From Micropterix aruncella (taxonomy: Eukaryota > Arthropoda > Insecta > Lepidoptera > Micropterigidae), in the NCBI GenBank assembly GCA_944548615.1, contig OX155962.1, forward strand, positions 2,631,298 through 2,695,297: 64,000 bases of DNA. Direction: 5' to 3'. The position numbers and the translations under genes were made by a program. Below, one piece after another: positions 1 to 10,793 of this stretch. Each line of letters begins with the position of its first letter. Within the stretch, counting starts at the first letter, position 1. The notes under the pieces are model-generated. The model was not told the DNA's origin, searched no databases, and was given only the letters and a program-made list of their open reading frames with translations.

Positions 1-375
1 GTTTCATTTCCGTTCAAAGCTCAAACCGGCCTTTCGAGTCCCATTCTGCATTTTATTAGATGCAACGAGTCTACATATCCCAGAAAGTAATAGAGGGTGT
101 GTTGCATAAAACAGTCGAAATGCATAGAATCGAAACAAAACACTTTTGAGATAATAATCCTCGCATGATGAAATAGAATTAAAGAGGTTACATTTTTTTT
201 TTTCCTAAAATTAAATTAAGTCATAAAATAAATGGCGCAAGAGATGGTCTCAAGAACCTATAAATTATTACGATATTTCAGTCCCAAAAAGTTCAAAATT
301 TTAGGTCATATGCGTAAACCACGCAGACAACGCTAATTTCCACAATATTACCTCACTGCCAGATCGAGAAAATTA
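1..375. other. AT-rich intergenic DNA, nothing recognised
   Basis: I see no coding homology, inverted repeat or recognisable mobile element. The TTA immediately before the MITE at 376 is the left copy of its target duplication. Confidence 0.5.
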
Positions 376-849
376 GGGGCCATCCACATATTACGTAATC
401 ACCGAGGGGGAGGGGGGTTGGAGCTGAGGCTTACGCTTGATTACGTGGGGGGGGGGAAGGGTGCTCGTCCTGATTACGTAATCAACTTTGGTCACTGCAT
501 CGCATATTTTTTGGTCCAAACCTGCACGGAAATGCTGCAGTGTCACGCCGAAGATACCCCCGTTCCGCACGCGCGATGTGCGTAGATGCTCCACGCGCTC
601 GTCTGCGATTGAGATTTGTAAAATAAACCAAAGAGTTTGAAATTTTGTAATTACTTTAAATTAGTAAACTAGATTTTTAAAAGCACTTTACAAATACTGG
701 GTTCACGATTCATCACATTTTCCGCAAATTCGGTTGATTACGTAATCTTTGGGGGGGGGGGGATCAGGTCACTGATTACGTCTGTTGACATGGGGGAGGG
801 GCGGTCCGAAAATCCCAAAAACGTCATTACGTAATATGTGGATGGCCCC
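376..849. mobile_element. PIF/Harbinger-type MITE, copy 1
   Basis: A 474-bp non-coding element bounded by terminal inverted repeats: the left end reads GGGGCCATCCACATATTACG and the right end is its reverse complement. It is flanked by TTA at 373-375 and 850-852. A 3-bp TTA/TAA duplication with G-rich termini is the usual signature of PIF/Harbinger elements. Internal GATTACGTAATC motifs and G-runs recur in inverted order near both ends, giving long imperfect subterminal repeats. There is no transposase, so it would depend on one supplied in trans. A second copy lies at 25928-27037 with TAA flanks. The superfamily call rests on duplication length and ends only. Confidence 0.75.
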
Positions 850-2120
850 TTACCGATTAGTCATCTAATTAATAATTGATTAAACTGCGTGGATCTAGTC
901 TATCTAATACAATTCCGGACCCTTTTCGGAAATATAAGTCAGTCTACATAATTAAATTGATTCGTTGCAAAGATAATTACGGGTAGAACTTGTATGATTT
1001 TCTCTGATGTCGTGAGTCGATGATCAGAGCCCAACTTTGTTTCCTCGGAGTAGTACATGCGGTAGCATAAACACAATGTTTAATATTTGGACCATTTAAT
1101 TATCCAAAAAAAAGGTATTAGAAGAGATTAACGTCAGATGAGAGTGAATAATTATACTAATTGTAAGTGCTTATACATCGATAGAATTGCTAATGGTGGG
1201 GTAATTTTCGTGTGAATTAATATTTACGATCGTGAAGGACGCTCTTTTTTATACAATGTTAAATCTGCAGCGTATGAAAGGCTCGTTTAATGAAATTATT
1301 ATCTCTATCGAATACTATTAGTCATCAAGCTTATCTCATTAAATCTCATTAAAATGACATTATTATCTCATTAAAATGAAATTATTATCTCTTCGACTAT
1401 TATCTCTTAGTCATCAAGCAATTGGACAATGTTGCCTGTTAAATTACGTTAACTGTCTCGTGGTATTAGAAATGTTTGTTGATTTAACTCTAGCATAAAC
1501 GGTATTCATCGGTATGCATCAATCGATATATTTGCTGAATCAAACAACGGATTCAAAAAAAAGAAGACGAGGGAGGATATTTTATGTTAGTGTATTTTAG
1601 ATGTATTTCAGTTACCTCTTTACCGATGCTTTATAACCCACGTTAGAGATGATTAGAATCCCCTTTACCGCGACTCTGTGGTCCGTTTTAGAGAAGGACC
1701 ACCGTTCGCGGTGCATGGCAATGGCTGTCACCAGAGGTTAGCAATGGAAGAAAACATCTTGTGCGGTTCGGTGGATGATCTAAGATTCTCGGACGCGTAT
1801 TCGAGCTTGCTTAGCGTTTACTGTGATTTATTGACATTTATATCTGACTCCAATATTATATCGCGCGTGGCAATATTCGCGTGGGAAATTTAAATTATTT
1901 TCTAGCGGGGCAAATGAATTATGACATTGTGACGTAAACCCTATACTATCTTAGCCCATTTTCTATTATATGTAATTATATTCTGTGTAAGTACCTCTAT
2001 TAGGTTTCTATTTATCATATTTTGCTACGACGGGAGCAAAGGGGACGTTATATGGCCCTGAACCTTGCTGTGGCATACCAAAAACCTTGCAAACCTAATG
2101 CTCAAACAAATATGTTTAGA
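850..2120. other. AT-rich non-coding stretch
   Basis: No coding sequence is recognised. Around 1310-1420 there is a small local duplication of TCTCATTAAAATGA units and of GTCATCAAGC. A 31-bp string at 1508-1538 recurs at 19894-19924 with two mismatches. The 71-codon open frame at 1678-1893 resembles no family I know and is not called. Confidence 0.4.
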
Positions 2121-2124
2121 ATAA

Positions 2125-2815
2125 TCCGTCAACCACTGGAACAACACGCCAGGGTTGAACCAATACAATGCGCTAATTAAGGCTTACGACCCTAAGACGG
2201 CCCGTGAGGCCTTATCACTAAATAGGAACAATCTACGCATACTGGTGAGGGCCCTCACGGGGCATTGTGGCCTTAACAAACACATGTACAACCTCAAGCT
2301 CCGAGACACAAAAGTGTGCAGGTTCTGCCAAGGGGCCGAGGAAACTCCCCTGTACCTCATATGCGAGTGTGGCCCGCTGATGCGTAAAAGATACACTCAC
2401 TTGGGTGGTCATTACCTCCAACCTGAGGCGGTAAAACAATCTGGCGCCAAAAGCCTGTTGCGGTTCTTAAATGGCACGAGGCTTAGCGCAGAACTATAGT
2501 AGGTGGCGAGCACAATAGATTAGCAATGGTCGCAGTGTTACAAGGCTTATAAAGACCTTAGAAAAGCCCCACACAACAAATAAAATAAAACATATTTTGT
2601 ATATGCATTTATGAATGTCCCTATAAGTCACAGTATGTATTGCGTAGTATAAGTACAATATGTGTTGCTGTGGGTAACTTTCATTTTCTCTTTGGTTTCA
2701 TCACTAAGTGAAATATATTTTTCAGTGTAACAGTATATTTTATGTGTTTGCCTTTTTACTTTTTTTATACTGTTTTTCCCTGAATAAAAGAAATTATTTA
2801 AATTAAATTAACATT
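2125..2815 (+). pseudogene. Non-LTR retrotransposon (LINE) C-terminal fragment with 3' UTR
   Basis: The frame running to the stop near 2499 ends in the signature tail of LINEs that carry an RNase H-like region: LVRALTGHCGLNKHMYNL, then a Cys/His cluster CRFCQGAEETPLYLICEC. That cluster is typical of the end of ORF2 in jockey/I/R1-like elements. There is no endonuclease or reverse-transcriptase core, so this is a 5'-truncated copy, the normal outcome of target-primed reverse transcription. About 300 bp of AT-rich 3' UTR follow, with an AATAAA-like signal near 2782 and an A/T tail near 2800-2815. The clade is uncertain. Confidence 0.75.
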
Positions 2816-3584
2816 ATCGGCAACCTGGACAAAATCAGTAGCTGCGCTATTATTTGGGTGAAATTCGGATGCGACAATGACGTGGAAAAGGACCTAATAC
2901 AATTCTATCTCCGTATTTAAAGTTTCGAAGAGGATGCCAGCTCTGTTACACTTAAACCTCGCCTCGTTAAATTTATACGATTAGCCCGATAAAACGGTAC
3001 AGCGAACACCTCCAATTAATTACAATTGTCCGGTGTGTTTTATTGACCACCTGAAGTAAAATATATCACTGAATGCTGTTACTCTAATGAGACCTTTTAA
3101 TCGAGGTGAAAACGGACCATCCCGATTCTCTGCATTAAAATTCAACAAATCTATCAACCGGCGCTGGAGAGATCCTGTGTTAGAGAGGGCCGAAAATCCG
3201 AGCACTATCTAGAACATGCGGAAATGACATAACGATTGTAACAATACCACAGACCCTAAATAGGTTCAAGAGCTTGAAAGTTATGGTTGAAAAAATATTT
3301 ATAAATGAACTCTGAACACATTACGCTCCTTTTTTGTTGAGCAGTCGTTTAATGTCTTAGTTATGTCAATTAACCGCTATAGCCTTTGAGTTCGTGCTCG
3401 TACTGAATAAGTATTGACACAATATCCAATACACAATATCTAATAAAACATATTATTCAAAATGGGCATTATTTGATAGAAAATCAGGAGGCAACACTTC
3501 TAAATGGGAATAATTGCTGAAGTAAGAGAAAAAATAATTGCTAAAGACGATAATGCGTGAAATACATGTATTATTAGTAATTAA
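2816..3584. other. Non-coding stretch
   Basis: Nothing is recognised here. Short open frames, such as one on the minus strand near 3020-3205, have no family resemblance. Confidence 0.35.
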
Positions 3585-4425
3585 TAATATCTTAATATAT
3601 ATAAATTACGTGTCACGTTGTTTGTCCGCGATGGACTCCTAAACTACTTAACCGATTTGAATCAAATTTGTACACAATGTGCAGTTTGATCCAACTTGAA
3701 AGATAGGATAGCTTACGTCTTAATTTATAGTCGCGATATTATTTTATTGCAATGTCTATTATTTGACATTCGCAATTATCTGTTAGTTCCAAACGATTTT
3801 AACAGATGGCGTTATCTATTGAGTAATCCATAGATGGCGCTGCTATGTTAAACCTACAAACGTCATAGTCGGCCAAGCGTTATTCTAAATTCAAAATATT
3901 GTGAAGGTAATACAGTGAAATTATTCCTGCTTTTTAATTATTTGTGCTTCATTGTTCAAAACTCTTTAATTAAAATATATACATGTAAGTATTATCACAT
4001 AGTTATAAAAGTGGAATAACTGCAGTATAGGAAACTCTCTCCAATTTTTTTCATTTTAATGCTAAATCTGGAACAAAATTGTGTCGGTCGCTATAAATAA
4101 GCGAGATATAGGCATTCAAAGTTTAAATTTTAAAAACAGGCCAAAATAATATAATATAAAAATGGATGTTGGTATATCTGTATGCCCGTCTGTCCGAGTT
4201 TAATAGACTCCGAAACCGTTTGACCGATCACCATGAAAGTTGGCATATATATGTATTTTTTCATGGTTAAGGTTTTTATATATATCCGCTTTGTTGCAAC
4301 TTTCAACTAGACGGCGCTGCAGCACACCAACTTCTATACTGCTCAACCGATCGCCATGAAAATTGGTATACATTGGTATTTGAGAAAAGATATAACACGG
4401 GCAACGCCGGGTAATACCACTCGTT
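3585..4425 (+). repeat. Degenerate Helitron-like non-autonomous repeats
   Basis: Two blocks carry sentences typical of insect non-autonomous Helitrons. The first starts near 3596 with TATATATAAATTACGTGTCA and continues to a CCGATTTGAATCAAATTTG block. The second, 4165-4425, has CCGATCACCATGAAAGTTGG and a related copy at 4345, then closes with GGGCAACGCCGGGTAATACC. There is no protein. Clean TC and CTRR termini cannot be placed, so class and boundaries are tentative. Confidence 0.45.
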
Positions 4426-4442
4426 ATAATATAAAAAATGGT

Positions 4443-4480
4443 TTTTGGTTAGTATTCAGTATTCAGTATTCAGTATTCAA
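4443..4480. repeat. Heptanucleotide microsatellite (AGTATTC)n
   Basis: About four consecutive AGTATTC units. Read on the minus strand they immediately follow the poly(A) signal of the LINE remnant, so they are probably its 3' tail rather than an unrelated microsatellite. Confidence 0.75.
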
Positions 4481-4554
4481 TTTATTTATTCAGAATATAC
4501 AATAAAAGCATGAATTATGAATTAAAGCTATTTATCGCATATTAGAATTCGTCA

Positions 4555-4824
4555 TATAAAATCGAAGACTATCGCGGTTGTTTGACATTATAAATAGGAT
4601 AGAAAACGAATTTACCGCGTGAAATTTGTAGGACCCGACGTTTCGGTGACGTTGCAGCCGCCGTTGTCTAGGGTAGACTGAAGAGCTGTCAGTCCGTTGT
4701 TTTGCGGGTAGGCCGCAAACCGCTGCCGCCACTGCGTAGGTTATAACGGTGGTGGGGGGCCGGCGTCACCGAAACGTCGGGTCCTACAAATTTCACGCGG
4801 TAAATTCGTTTTCTATCCTATTTA
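4555..4824. mobile_element. Penelope-like element type I, palindromic remnant
   Basis: The left part, about 4580-4762, is the minus-strand end of PLE type I: the terminal repeat with ACCCGACGTTTCGGTGACGT, followed by the last codons of the ORF. The right part from about 4763 is the same terminal repeat in opposite orientation. The two are joined at GGGGGCCGG/CGTCACC, so the fragment folds into a large hairpin. It is flanked by the 12-bp duplication TAGAATTCGTCA at 4543-4554 and 4825-4836. An inverted terminal-repeat arrangement is a known PLE integration product. Confidence 0.8.
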
Positions 4825-5480
4825 TAGAATTCGTCAGTTTAAATGTAGATATAAAACGATTAAAGCATAAATATTAATTCGACAATAGCGTTGACTAAAA
4901 TCGGCTTTACACGGCAGACAAATAAAATTTTAAAAAAATAGAGCTGAATCCATGTACATGAGTGTACATATAAAATAGATAATTATTATAAGAATATTAA
5001 TAGTCAAGCACTTTATACAAAAAATAATCACACAATAGGTAGTATCAAAACAAAATTGGAAAAAACAACGTATGTATATGATCAGGTATGTTACATTACA
5101 CATTGTAGTCTACATATTAAATATTAAATTCATAATATTATTATTAAACAATAAGAACTAAAATGAGGTACCTGAAAGTTACATATTAATGTTATTCCCA
5201 TTTGGAGGAATTGGCATGCTCAAAAAAATCACCCAGCTTATAGAAAGCATGTGTGGATTGTAGCTTTTGTTTAATAAATTTGTTTTCATCTTTCTTGTGG
5301 AGAGTGGTAGCTGGTTAAAAAGCTTATAGCTCAAATATCCAAAGGACTTTTGTGTCTGCGTAAGGCGTACTTTAGGCAGGATGACGTCATCACGTCTGCG
5401 TGTATTGTGGGAGTGCATATTCCCGTTTACCTCTTGTTCGTTAATATTTGATTTAGCATATAGTAGACATTGTAAAATAT

Positions 5481-6130
5481 ATTGAGACGTAAAAGTCAGT
5501 AGTTAGATTTGTAACCGGGGACAACACGCGGATATAGAAAATACAAGAGTTTTTCCGAGACAAGAGCCCTAGGGACTTCCAGACTGACAACATTTAATTA
5601 TGTTGTATTTGACGTCTATTAGGAAACTTGCGACGAGATCGATCAAGCGGATGACAAATCCGTAGAGTTTTTATGTATCCAATAAAAATGAATGGCCAAT
5701 AGGTACTATCAAAGAATTGTTTAATGTTTTGCTGTTGTAATATTTCTAAATTGACTATTCTATAGCTGACTATTCGTTTTTCGTTTTCTATTCGCCAAAT
5801 TCTATGTCATCTGACTTACCTAACTCACGGTTGAATTCCAATCTGGTAGACTCCTGGTAGATGGACTTAACCTGCCAAGGCCGCTATGAGCTTCTGCATC
5901 TTAACCCTTGGAGTAAATGGGTATTTTCATAGATGCATCTGTCTCTTTTGCAGGATTTTCGGCGACATCGACCTTAAAGTACTATAACTACGAAACTACT
6001 ACACCAATCATAAAAAGAACAACTGCACAATGATTGCATTGAAATTTCGAATATAGAATATTGAAATATCATTTTGTAAAACAATTAGATAATTATGAAT
6101 AAATATGAGAACGTCAAAGAAGTGAAAAAA
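5481..6130. other. Non-coding stretch
   Basis: No gene or known repeat is recognised between the LINE fragment and the local duplication at 6138. Confidence 0.35.
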
Positions 6131-6137
6131 AAACGCG

Positions 6138-6208
6138 GAACCAGATCTGGTCGTATCATACTCAACGGATAATTGTTTCAGAACCAGATTTGGTCGTATC
6201 ATACTCAA
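6138..6208 (+). repeat. 43-bp direct duplication
   Basis: GAACCAGATYTGGTCGTATC followed by ATACTCAA occurs at 6138-6165 and again at 6181-6208, a 28-bp match with one difference and 43-bp spacing. It lies immediately before a family A repeat and could be its flanking duplication or a simple tandem slip. Confidence 0.7.
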
Positions 6209-6319
6209 GGGGTTAATCCTGCAGTCGGAGGCGCTTGGGATCGGAAGATCGCGGATTCGGAGGAATACCTCGAGCGGAACTGGGCGGTTAGTGCACTGTC
6301 TAGTTTACTAGACATGCTG

Positions 6320-6775
6320 CTCATCCGGAAAATAACCAGGAAAGTCTGGAGATGTATGTTTCCTTTGACAGCGGAGGTACATAGTTGGCGATTTGACGTT
6401 ATCTATCCTTGAGTCGATCCGTTAGTCATCCGATCTCGAGTGACCATGAAGTGCAAAAGGGCGCCTCGGTCGGCGATATATTCAAACTAAATAACCGCTT
6501 ACATCAGCTAGAGGCCGAGCAAGCGACCTCGAATCCGTGACCAGACAGAGGACGGATAAATCCGGCCAGTCAGGGCGCGAGGTCAGCCCGCTGGGTTCTC
6601 TTCCCGGTGCCTCTCGGTAAAGAGTTGGCCTCTGACGGACGTGTTGGCATAGCTAGACGGTGGGCTGTTTCGCTCCAAAGACTTGAAAGAATGATCTAAT
6701 ATCGTTAAAACTTCCTGGGGTATGGGTTCGCCCGTTGTATGGGGTGACGGTTTCGCTCATTGTAGGTGTCAACTT
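6320..6775 (+). repeat. Dispersed repeat family A, copy 1
   Basis: This non-coding block matches the other family A copies in order: GTCTGGAGATGTATGTTTCC, GCAAGCGACCTCGAA, AGTTGGCCTCTGACGGAC, AATATCGTTAAAACTTCCTG and finally GGGTTCGCCCGTTGTA. Family orientation is defined by the copy at 25131-25857. The 5' boundary is unclear and may lie near 6210. Similarity to the other copies is patchy, so this is an old copy. Confidence 0.65.
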
Positions 6776-7190
6776 TCCAGTATTCATTTTGATTATTTGT
6801 ATTTTTGATTCATACCTACTTAGGATTTTTTAGCAGTTATTTTATATTAGGTATTTATTATAAATTTAATTATTACTTATTTTACAGTTGTAAAAAGTAG
6901 GAAATCTGTAGGTACACAAATGAATTAGCCTATTATACCATGTATAAATTTGACAATACCAAGAGTAGGGATCCTACCAAATGGTTTATTTTGTAAATAA
7001 AAATAAATAAATAATTAGTGTGTTAAATTACGGATATTTACGGATCTTTCAGAAGCCACAAGTGTCTGTCAACGGATTTTGAGTGACTATTTGAGGATGA
7101 CACGCGTTGTAGAAAATTTTATTCCAAGAGTGCCCCCCACAGCTTTGAGTGCCCGTCGATATTTGGCTCAGCGATGGACTGTCGTTCCCA
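6776..7190. other. AT-rich non-coding stretch
   Basis: Nothing is recognised. It contains an A/T-rich tract, AATAAAAATAAATAAATAA near 6995, of the kind found at retroposon 3' ends, but no retroposon body was identified upstream. Confidence 0.35.
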
Positions 7191-7360
7191 AAGCAGTGTA
7201 GTCACAATACGTCCTGGCTTCTTTTTATTCCCGAGAATAAAAAAGGACTTCAAATAGAAGAGATTTAAAGATGTGAAGGAGATGAAAGCAACTTCGCAGG
7301 CGGCAATAAAGGAGATCTCAATCGGGGAGTTCCATACTCTCCTATGTTCTTATAAGATCT
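7190..7360 (+). pseudogene. Mariner-like transposase C-terminal fragment
   Basis: The plus strand encodes PGFFLFPRIKKDFK, a stop, then KRFKDVKEMKATSQAAIKEI and SIGEFHTL. This matches the segment after the third catalytic Asp in mariner transposases, usually (A/C)DFFLFPKLK followed by GxRF, a short acidic helix and a KxL...IP motif. The catalytic Asp position reads Gly here (PGFF), and a TAG interrupts the frame. Only about 55 codons remain. Clade uncertain. Confidence 0.6.
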
Positions 7361-7799
7361 CGTATGTTCTTATTTTTGTTGAGGACCGGACGGGTTAATA
7401 AAAGAGTTAGAAGTTTTGTAGTTAAGACGCATAATAGTAAAGTTAACGAATGGAATTAGTCTCGTTAATTCGATCGAATGGTGGTCGACAATTAGAGCGA
7501 GTAGCTCGGTGCTTCCGTAGTTCGCGGTCCGCCCCCGTCTCTCGACAGATCCTCGCTCCATTGTTCTGGATGTCGATTCATCGTTGTGTTTCGCGACAAT
7601 CGGACAAACAAGCGTCTTCGGTCGCCCACGCGCCGCAAGGAGCCGATAACCTTTGGTTGAACTCGGTGTATCAGATGAAGATCATATTGGCGAAAAATGT
7701 AATCCAGCACGAGGCACAAGGAAAGGGGATAAAACATGATTTAACTCTTCACTTTCCCAGAGTGACTTTATATTCATTGGAAACAATATGTTTGTGTTT
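7361..7799. other. Unassigned stretch with a relatively GC-rich core
   Basis: 7450-7740 is less AT-rich than its surroundings and is open on both strands over about 80-130 codons, but neither translation resembles a known family. It could be an unrecognised repeat or old regulatory or exonic DNA. I assign no function. Confidence 0.3.
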
Positions 7800-8225
7800 G
7801 GAGATGTCACCTACAATGGTCGAACCCGTCTCCCCTGGAATGTATAACGATATGTAATCGTGGAGCAAACGCTGAACCTTAGAGACAACACAGTCCACTT
7901 CTGTCTAACTACGCCAAGACGCATGTAAGAGTCCAGCGTCTTACCGCAAGGCACTGGGAAGTGAAACCAGCGCAGCGGGCCGACCTCGCGCCCTCTACTA
8001 AATTTCCCCGTCATCCGGTCTGTTCACGGATTTGAGGTCGCTTGCGCAGCCTCTACCTATCGTAGGAGGTAATTCAGTTTCAATATATCGCAGATCGAGG
8101 CGCCCTTTGCCCGCCATGGTCATTTGGGATCACTGGTCAACTGATCAAAGGCTAGATGACGTCAGGTTGATGACTACCCCCGCTGTCATAGAAAAATTAT
8201 CGGCTATATCACCCCAAGACTTTCC
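7800..8225 (-). repeat. Dispersed repeat family A, copy 2
   Basis: Reverse-oriented copy: it opens with the family 3' end as GGTCGAACCCGTC near 7820, then ATAACGATATGTAATCG, a CGTCTTACCGCAAGGCACTG block, GGATTTGAGGTCGCTTGCGC, and ends near CCCCGCTGTCATAG. It matches the copies at 27475 and 30120 in the same order. No coding potential beyond chance frames. Confidence 0.7.
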
Positions 8226-8239
8226 CGGCAAACAGACAA

Positions 8240-8273
8240 GACCCCCCCCCCCCCCTCCACCACCTCCCTTTCA
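8240..8273. repeat. Poly(C) tract
   Basis: A C homopolymer run followed by CCTCCACCACCTCCC. Similar G/C runs occur at about 450, 755, 10455, 17758, 24360, 26300, 28606 and 32133, several inside or next to mobile elements. Confidence 0.8.
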
Positions 8274-8394
8274 ATAGTGATTGTGTCAAGTGATTATGAT
8301 CGGAAAATGTAGTATTTCCGTGGTATTAAAACAGATATTTTCCAATATGATCGTATTGGAATGAAGCAAAATTGTAAGAGATTACGGAAGATAT

Positions 8395-8675
8395 AAGAGA
8401 CATTCCTACCAAAATTTCACAATAAGGTTTCGGCCCAACGACGCCTCTGTGTACCTAATTTCAAGTCTCTACTTCCAAATATTTTAAGGTTGAAATATGA
8501 CTAGCGCGCCCCCTAGTGGACCGATTTTAATCACAACTCTTGCTATGACCGAATTATGCCTCCATGCCAAATTTCAGCTCAATCGGATGAAGCGTTTGGG
8601 TGCTATCGTCGAGGAATACACACAGGCATACAGAAGTGCCTTTACAATACTGTTCTCTGCCGGGAAAGTAAAATA
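8395..8675 (-). repeat. Dispersed repeat family E, copy 1
   Basis: It shares CCAAATTTCAGCTCAATCGG, ATGAAGCGTTTGGGTGCTAT, GAGGAATACACACA and GACTAGCGCGCCCCCTAGTG with the copies at 22545-22690 and, inverted, 41965-42300. It is non-coding and resembles sentences found in non-autonomous Helitrons. Class unproven. Confidence 0.65.
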
Positions 8676-8684
8676 AAATACAAA

Positions 8685-8760
8685 AAAGCGAGCTTATTGC
8701 CAAATGGCAACATCTTACACGTAACCTAATCATACAGTGCAGTGGTACATGCCCGCGTTG
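8685..8760 (-). repeat. LINE-derived fragment shared with 16590-16660
   Basis: AACCTAATCATACAGTGCAG plus TGGTAC matches the 3' part of the LINE fragment at 16545-17100, including the preceding GCGAGC...TTGCC...GCAA context. On the minus strand it reads VPLHCMIRLV. It is a short truncated copy next to a (TAT)n run at 8765-8790. Confidence 0.6.
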
Positions 8761-8794
8761 TGGAAATATTATTACTATTATTATTATTATTTAT

Positions 8795-9075
8795 TCCGTA
8801 GCCGGCGATTGGGGAGGGGGTCGCCCTCGCAGCCAATATGCTGCTGTCGGTGCCGCTGGATCTCGTACTCCATTCACGATTCGCTTCCATTCTTGATGAT
8901 TTTTTGCCACGTCTCGAGCATCCCTAGCCGATAATCGTCGATTCTTAAGGTCGTCTTTAATGTTATTTATCCAGGTTTTCTACGGTGCCGAACGCTGAAT
9001 TCTCTATTCTGTCGGACGGTCTCGCCAAAGAAGTTTACGTGGCAAGCGATTATCGTTCATTCGGCAAACATGTGG
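8795..9075 (-). pseudogene. LINE C-terminal fragment
   Basis: Minus-strand translation gives HVCRMNDNRLPRKLLWRDRP, a stop, a second stop, then KTWINNIKDDLKNRRLSARD and VAKNHQEWKRIVNGVRDP. This is the end of ORF2 in endonuclease/RT LINEs of the RTE/jockey-like group, where G-H-(V/I)-x-R-M-x-(D/E)-x-R, K-W-x-D-x-(I/V) and W-R motifs close the protein. Two in-frame stops show it is dead; the RT core is missing. Confidence 0.75.
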
Positions 9076-9189
9076 AAATAAAGAGTATTAAACAAGGGAG
9101 TTAGTCTGCGTAAAATACAAATTACTATATTTAAAACTCGAGGCCCTCGAAAACTCGAATGCCCGAGGAGAGGAAATCAAGAGAAGACA

Positions 9190-9405
9190 AAGGCAAGAAC
9201 TGGTTACTTCTTAGAAAAGTAATGCTCTTTGAGGCGAGTCTTAAATGATTCTAAAGAAGGCGACTCTCGTATATTTGCTGGTAGGTCGTTCCAGAGTCTT
9301 GTACCATTGACACAGCAAGAATAGATATAGAAATCATTATTATGACGAGGAATTTTGAGTAGATTGTCAGAAGCTGAGATAAGTACGAGATTGTAGGAAC
9401 TTAAT
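9190..9405 (-). pseudogene. LINE RT C-terminal fragment
   Basis: Minus-strand reading gives DFYIYSCCVNGTRLWNDLPA followed by NIRESPSLESFKTRLKEHYF and SKK before a stop. RLWNxLPxxIR...SLxxFKxxLKxxYF is the standard last segment of many jockey/CR1/I LINE ORFs. Only about 55 codons survive, without interruption. Confidence 0.75.
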
Positions 9406-9869
9406 GGTTCGAAAAACTGGTGCAGTTAAAATGGGATCGATGGGAAGAATACACGATAGAGGAAAGCAAATATATGAACATTTCTCCTTTCGCGCACTGG
9501 AAACTATATTAAATGTGCCCTATATTGCCCTATATATGTGCCCTATATTTGGGCATGTGATAATATTCAATTCATTTATTGTGATTATGTACCGCACAAC
9601 CTGCCTTTTAGCCGTACAATACTTTTTTACAACATGATTGCGTAGAGATATTGATTCAACAATAAAGAAAAAACACATATTAAAAAAAACTAATAATTGT
9701 ACAAAATCGGTTAGGTTATGTAGCTATCAGTTAAACTAGGTAGATATAAAATGAATTTACTAATACAGTTAAAAATTAAGGGTAAAATAAGCAACAGTAG
9801 GTACATATTGCCTATGAATATTTATATTTGCCTATGAATGAATGTTACATATTACCTATGAATTATTTA

Positions 9870-10640
9870 CACCTATTACTTACTATTACATATTACCTAA
9901 GATTTGTGAAGCGATTAAATTTCACTTCTTTCATTAAGCCCAGCTCCTATGATGAATCCTTAAAAGCCCACAAGTTGATGTCATTGGAGAGCCGAAGAGT
10001 CTTGATCTATGCCGTATACCTACTTGAATGGGTTGATAAATAATTCCATCGATGCCAATGCAATTTTATATTCTTCCTCGCCCTGTTCGATCGCATCGAC
10101 TATTTCATCTCCCCGTGGTGAAAATCAACGCTTCCTAAAATGCATTTCTATACAGAGCTTGCCATAGATATAACACAGAATTTTTAAGTGTGGACATATT
10201 ACACTCCTCGGAAACCTCTTACAAGAATTCAGTTTAAAAAAATCTAGAGTCTAGATAATGATCACAAAATATTTGTACATAGTAAATTTTATTTTATTTT
10301 GTTCATGTACGTAATTAATTTATCTTAATTATATTATTATAATACCTACATACCTAAAATCAAATATACATATATTTATATACCTACATATCATTATTTT
10401 TTTTTAATCTATGTTGTCTCTTCCTATCACCTCACTTCCCATCCTGACTCCCCCTCCCCCCCCCCCCCCCCCCCACATTCTCAAGCCGAAACAATATAAA
10501 ATATCATATGCGTTCATTTTGTTTACTTAATATTCGGAATCATATTATTGGATTTTTGTTACTTTTAAATACGCTTTAATGCATTGTATGTAGTTCTGTT
10601 TGGTTCCAGGACAAAAATAAATAAATTTAAAAAAATGTTA
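9870..10640 (+). pseudogene. LINE RT C-terminal fragment with 3' UTR
   Basis: The plus strand reads LRFVKRLNFTSFIKPSSYDE, then LMSLESRRVLIYAVYLLEW and, one frame over, LNGLINNSIDANAILYS. This matches the jockey/CR1-like segment RFLxYL...YDxxL..F.L.SLExRR...L.FLYKLINGxID. A frameshift near 10030 breaks it. The downstream AT-rich region, including the C-run at about 10455, ends near 10610-10640 in ACAAAAATAAATAAATTTAA, plausibly its 3' end. Confidence 0.65.
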
Positions 10641-10793
10641 TGCAATAATTGTAAGATGAAATATAGTTTAAAAATAGACAATAATCAAAAGAATCAATAA
10701 TAAATTATCATAATATAACAAAAAAATGCTATATAAAACAAAAATGAGGTGTCCTTAAAATCGTTATATGAAAATCAAAACATATAAGGATCT

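Larger units (their letters stand above)
4443..5480 (-). pseudogene. LINE 3' end (jockey/CR1-like), interrupted by a PLE
   Basis: On the minus strand, 5480-5179 reads the C-terminal segment of a LINE reverse transcriptase: HSHNTRRRDDVILPKVRL, then TQKSFGYLSYKLFNQLPLS. After one frameshift the family tail FIKQKLQSTHAFYKLGDFFE is legible around 5285-5210. The 3' UTR continues to about 4480 and ends in a heptanucleotide array (GAATACT)n on the minus strand at 4443-4480, just past an AATAAA-like signal. A palindromic PLE fragment sits inside the UTR at 4555-4824. The copy is 5'-truncated and dead. Confidence 0.7.

Noticed and set aside
7450..7857. A 135-codon open frame
   Set aside because: Its 3' third is family A sequence in reverse and the opposite strand is equally open; no recognisable protein.
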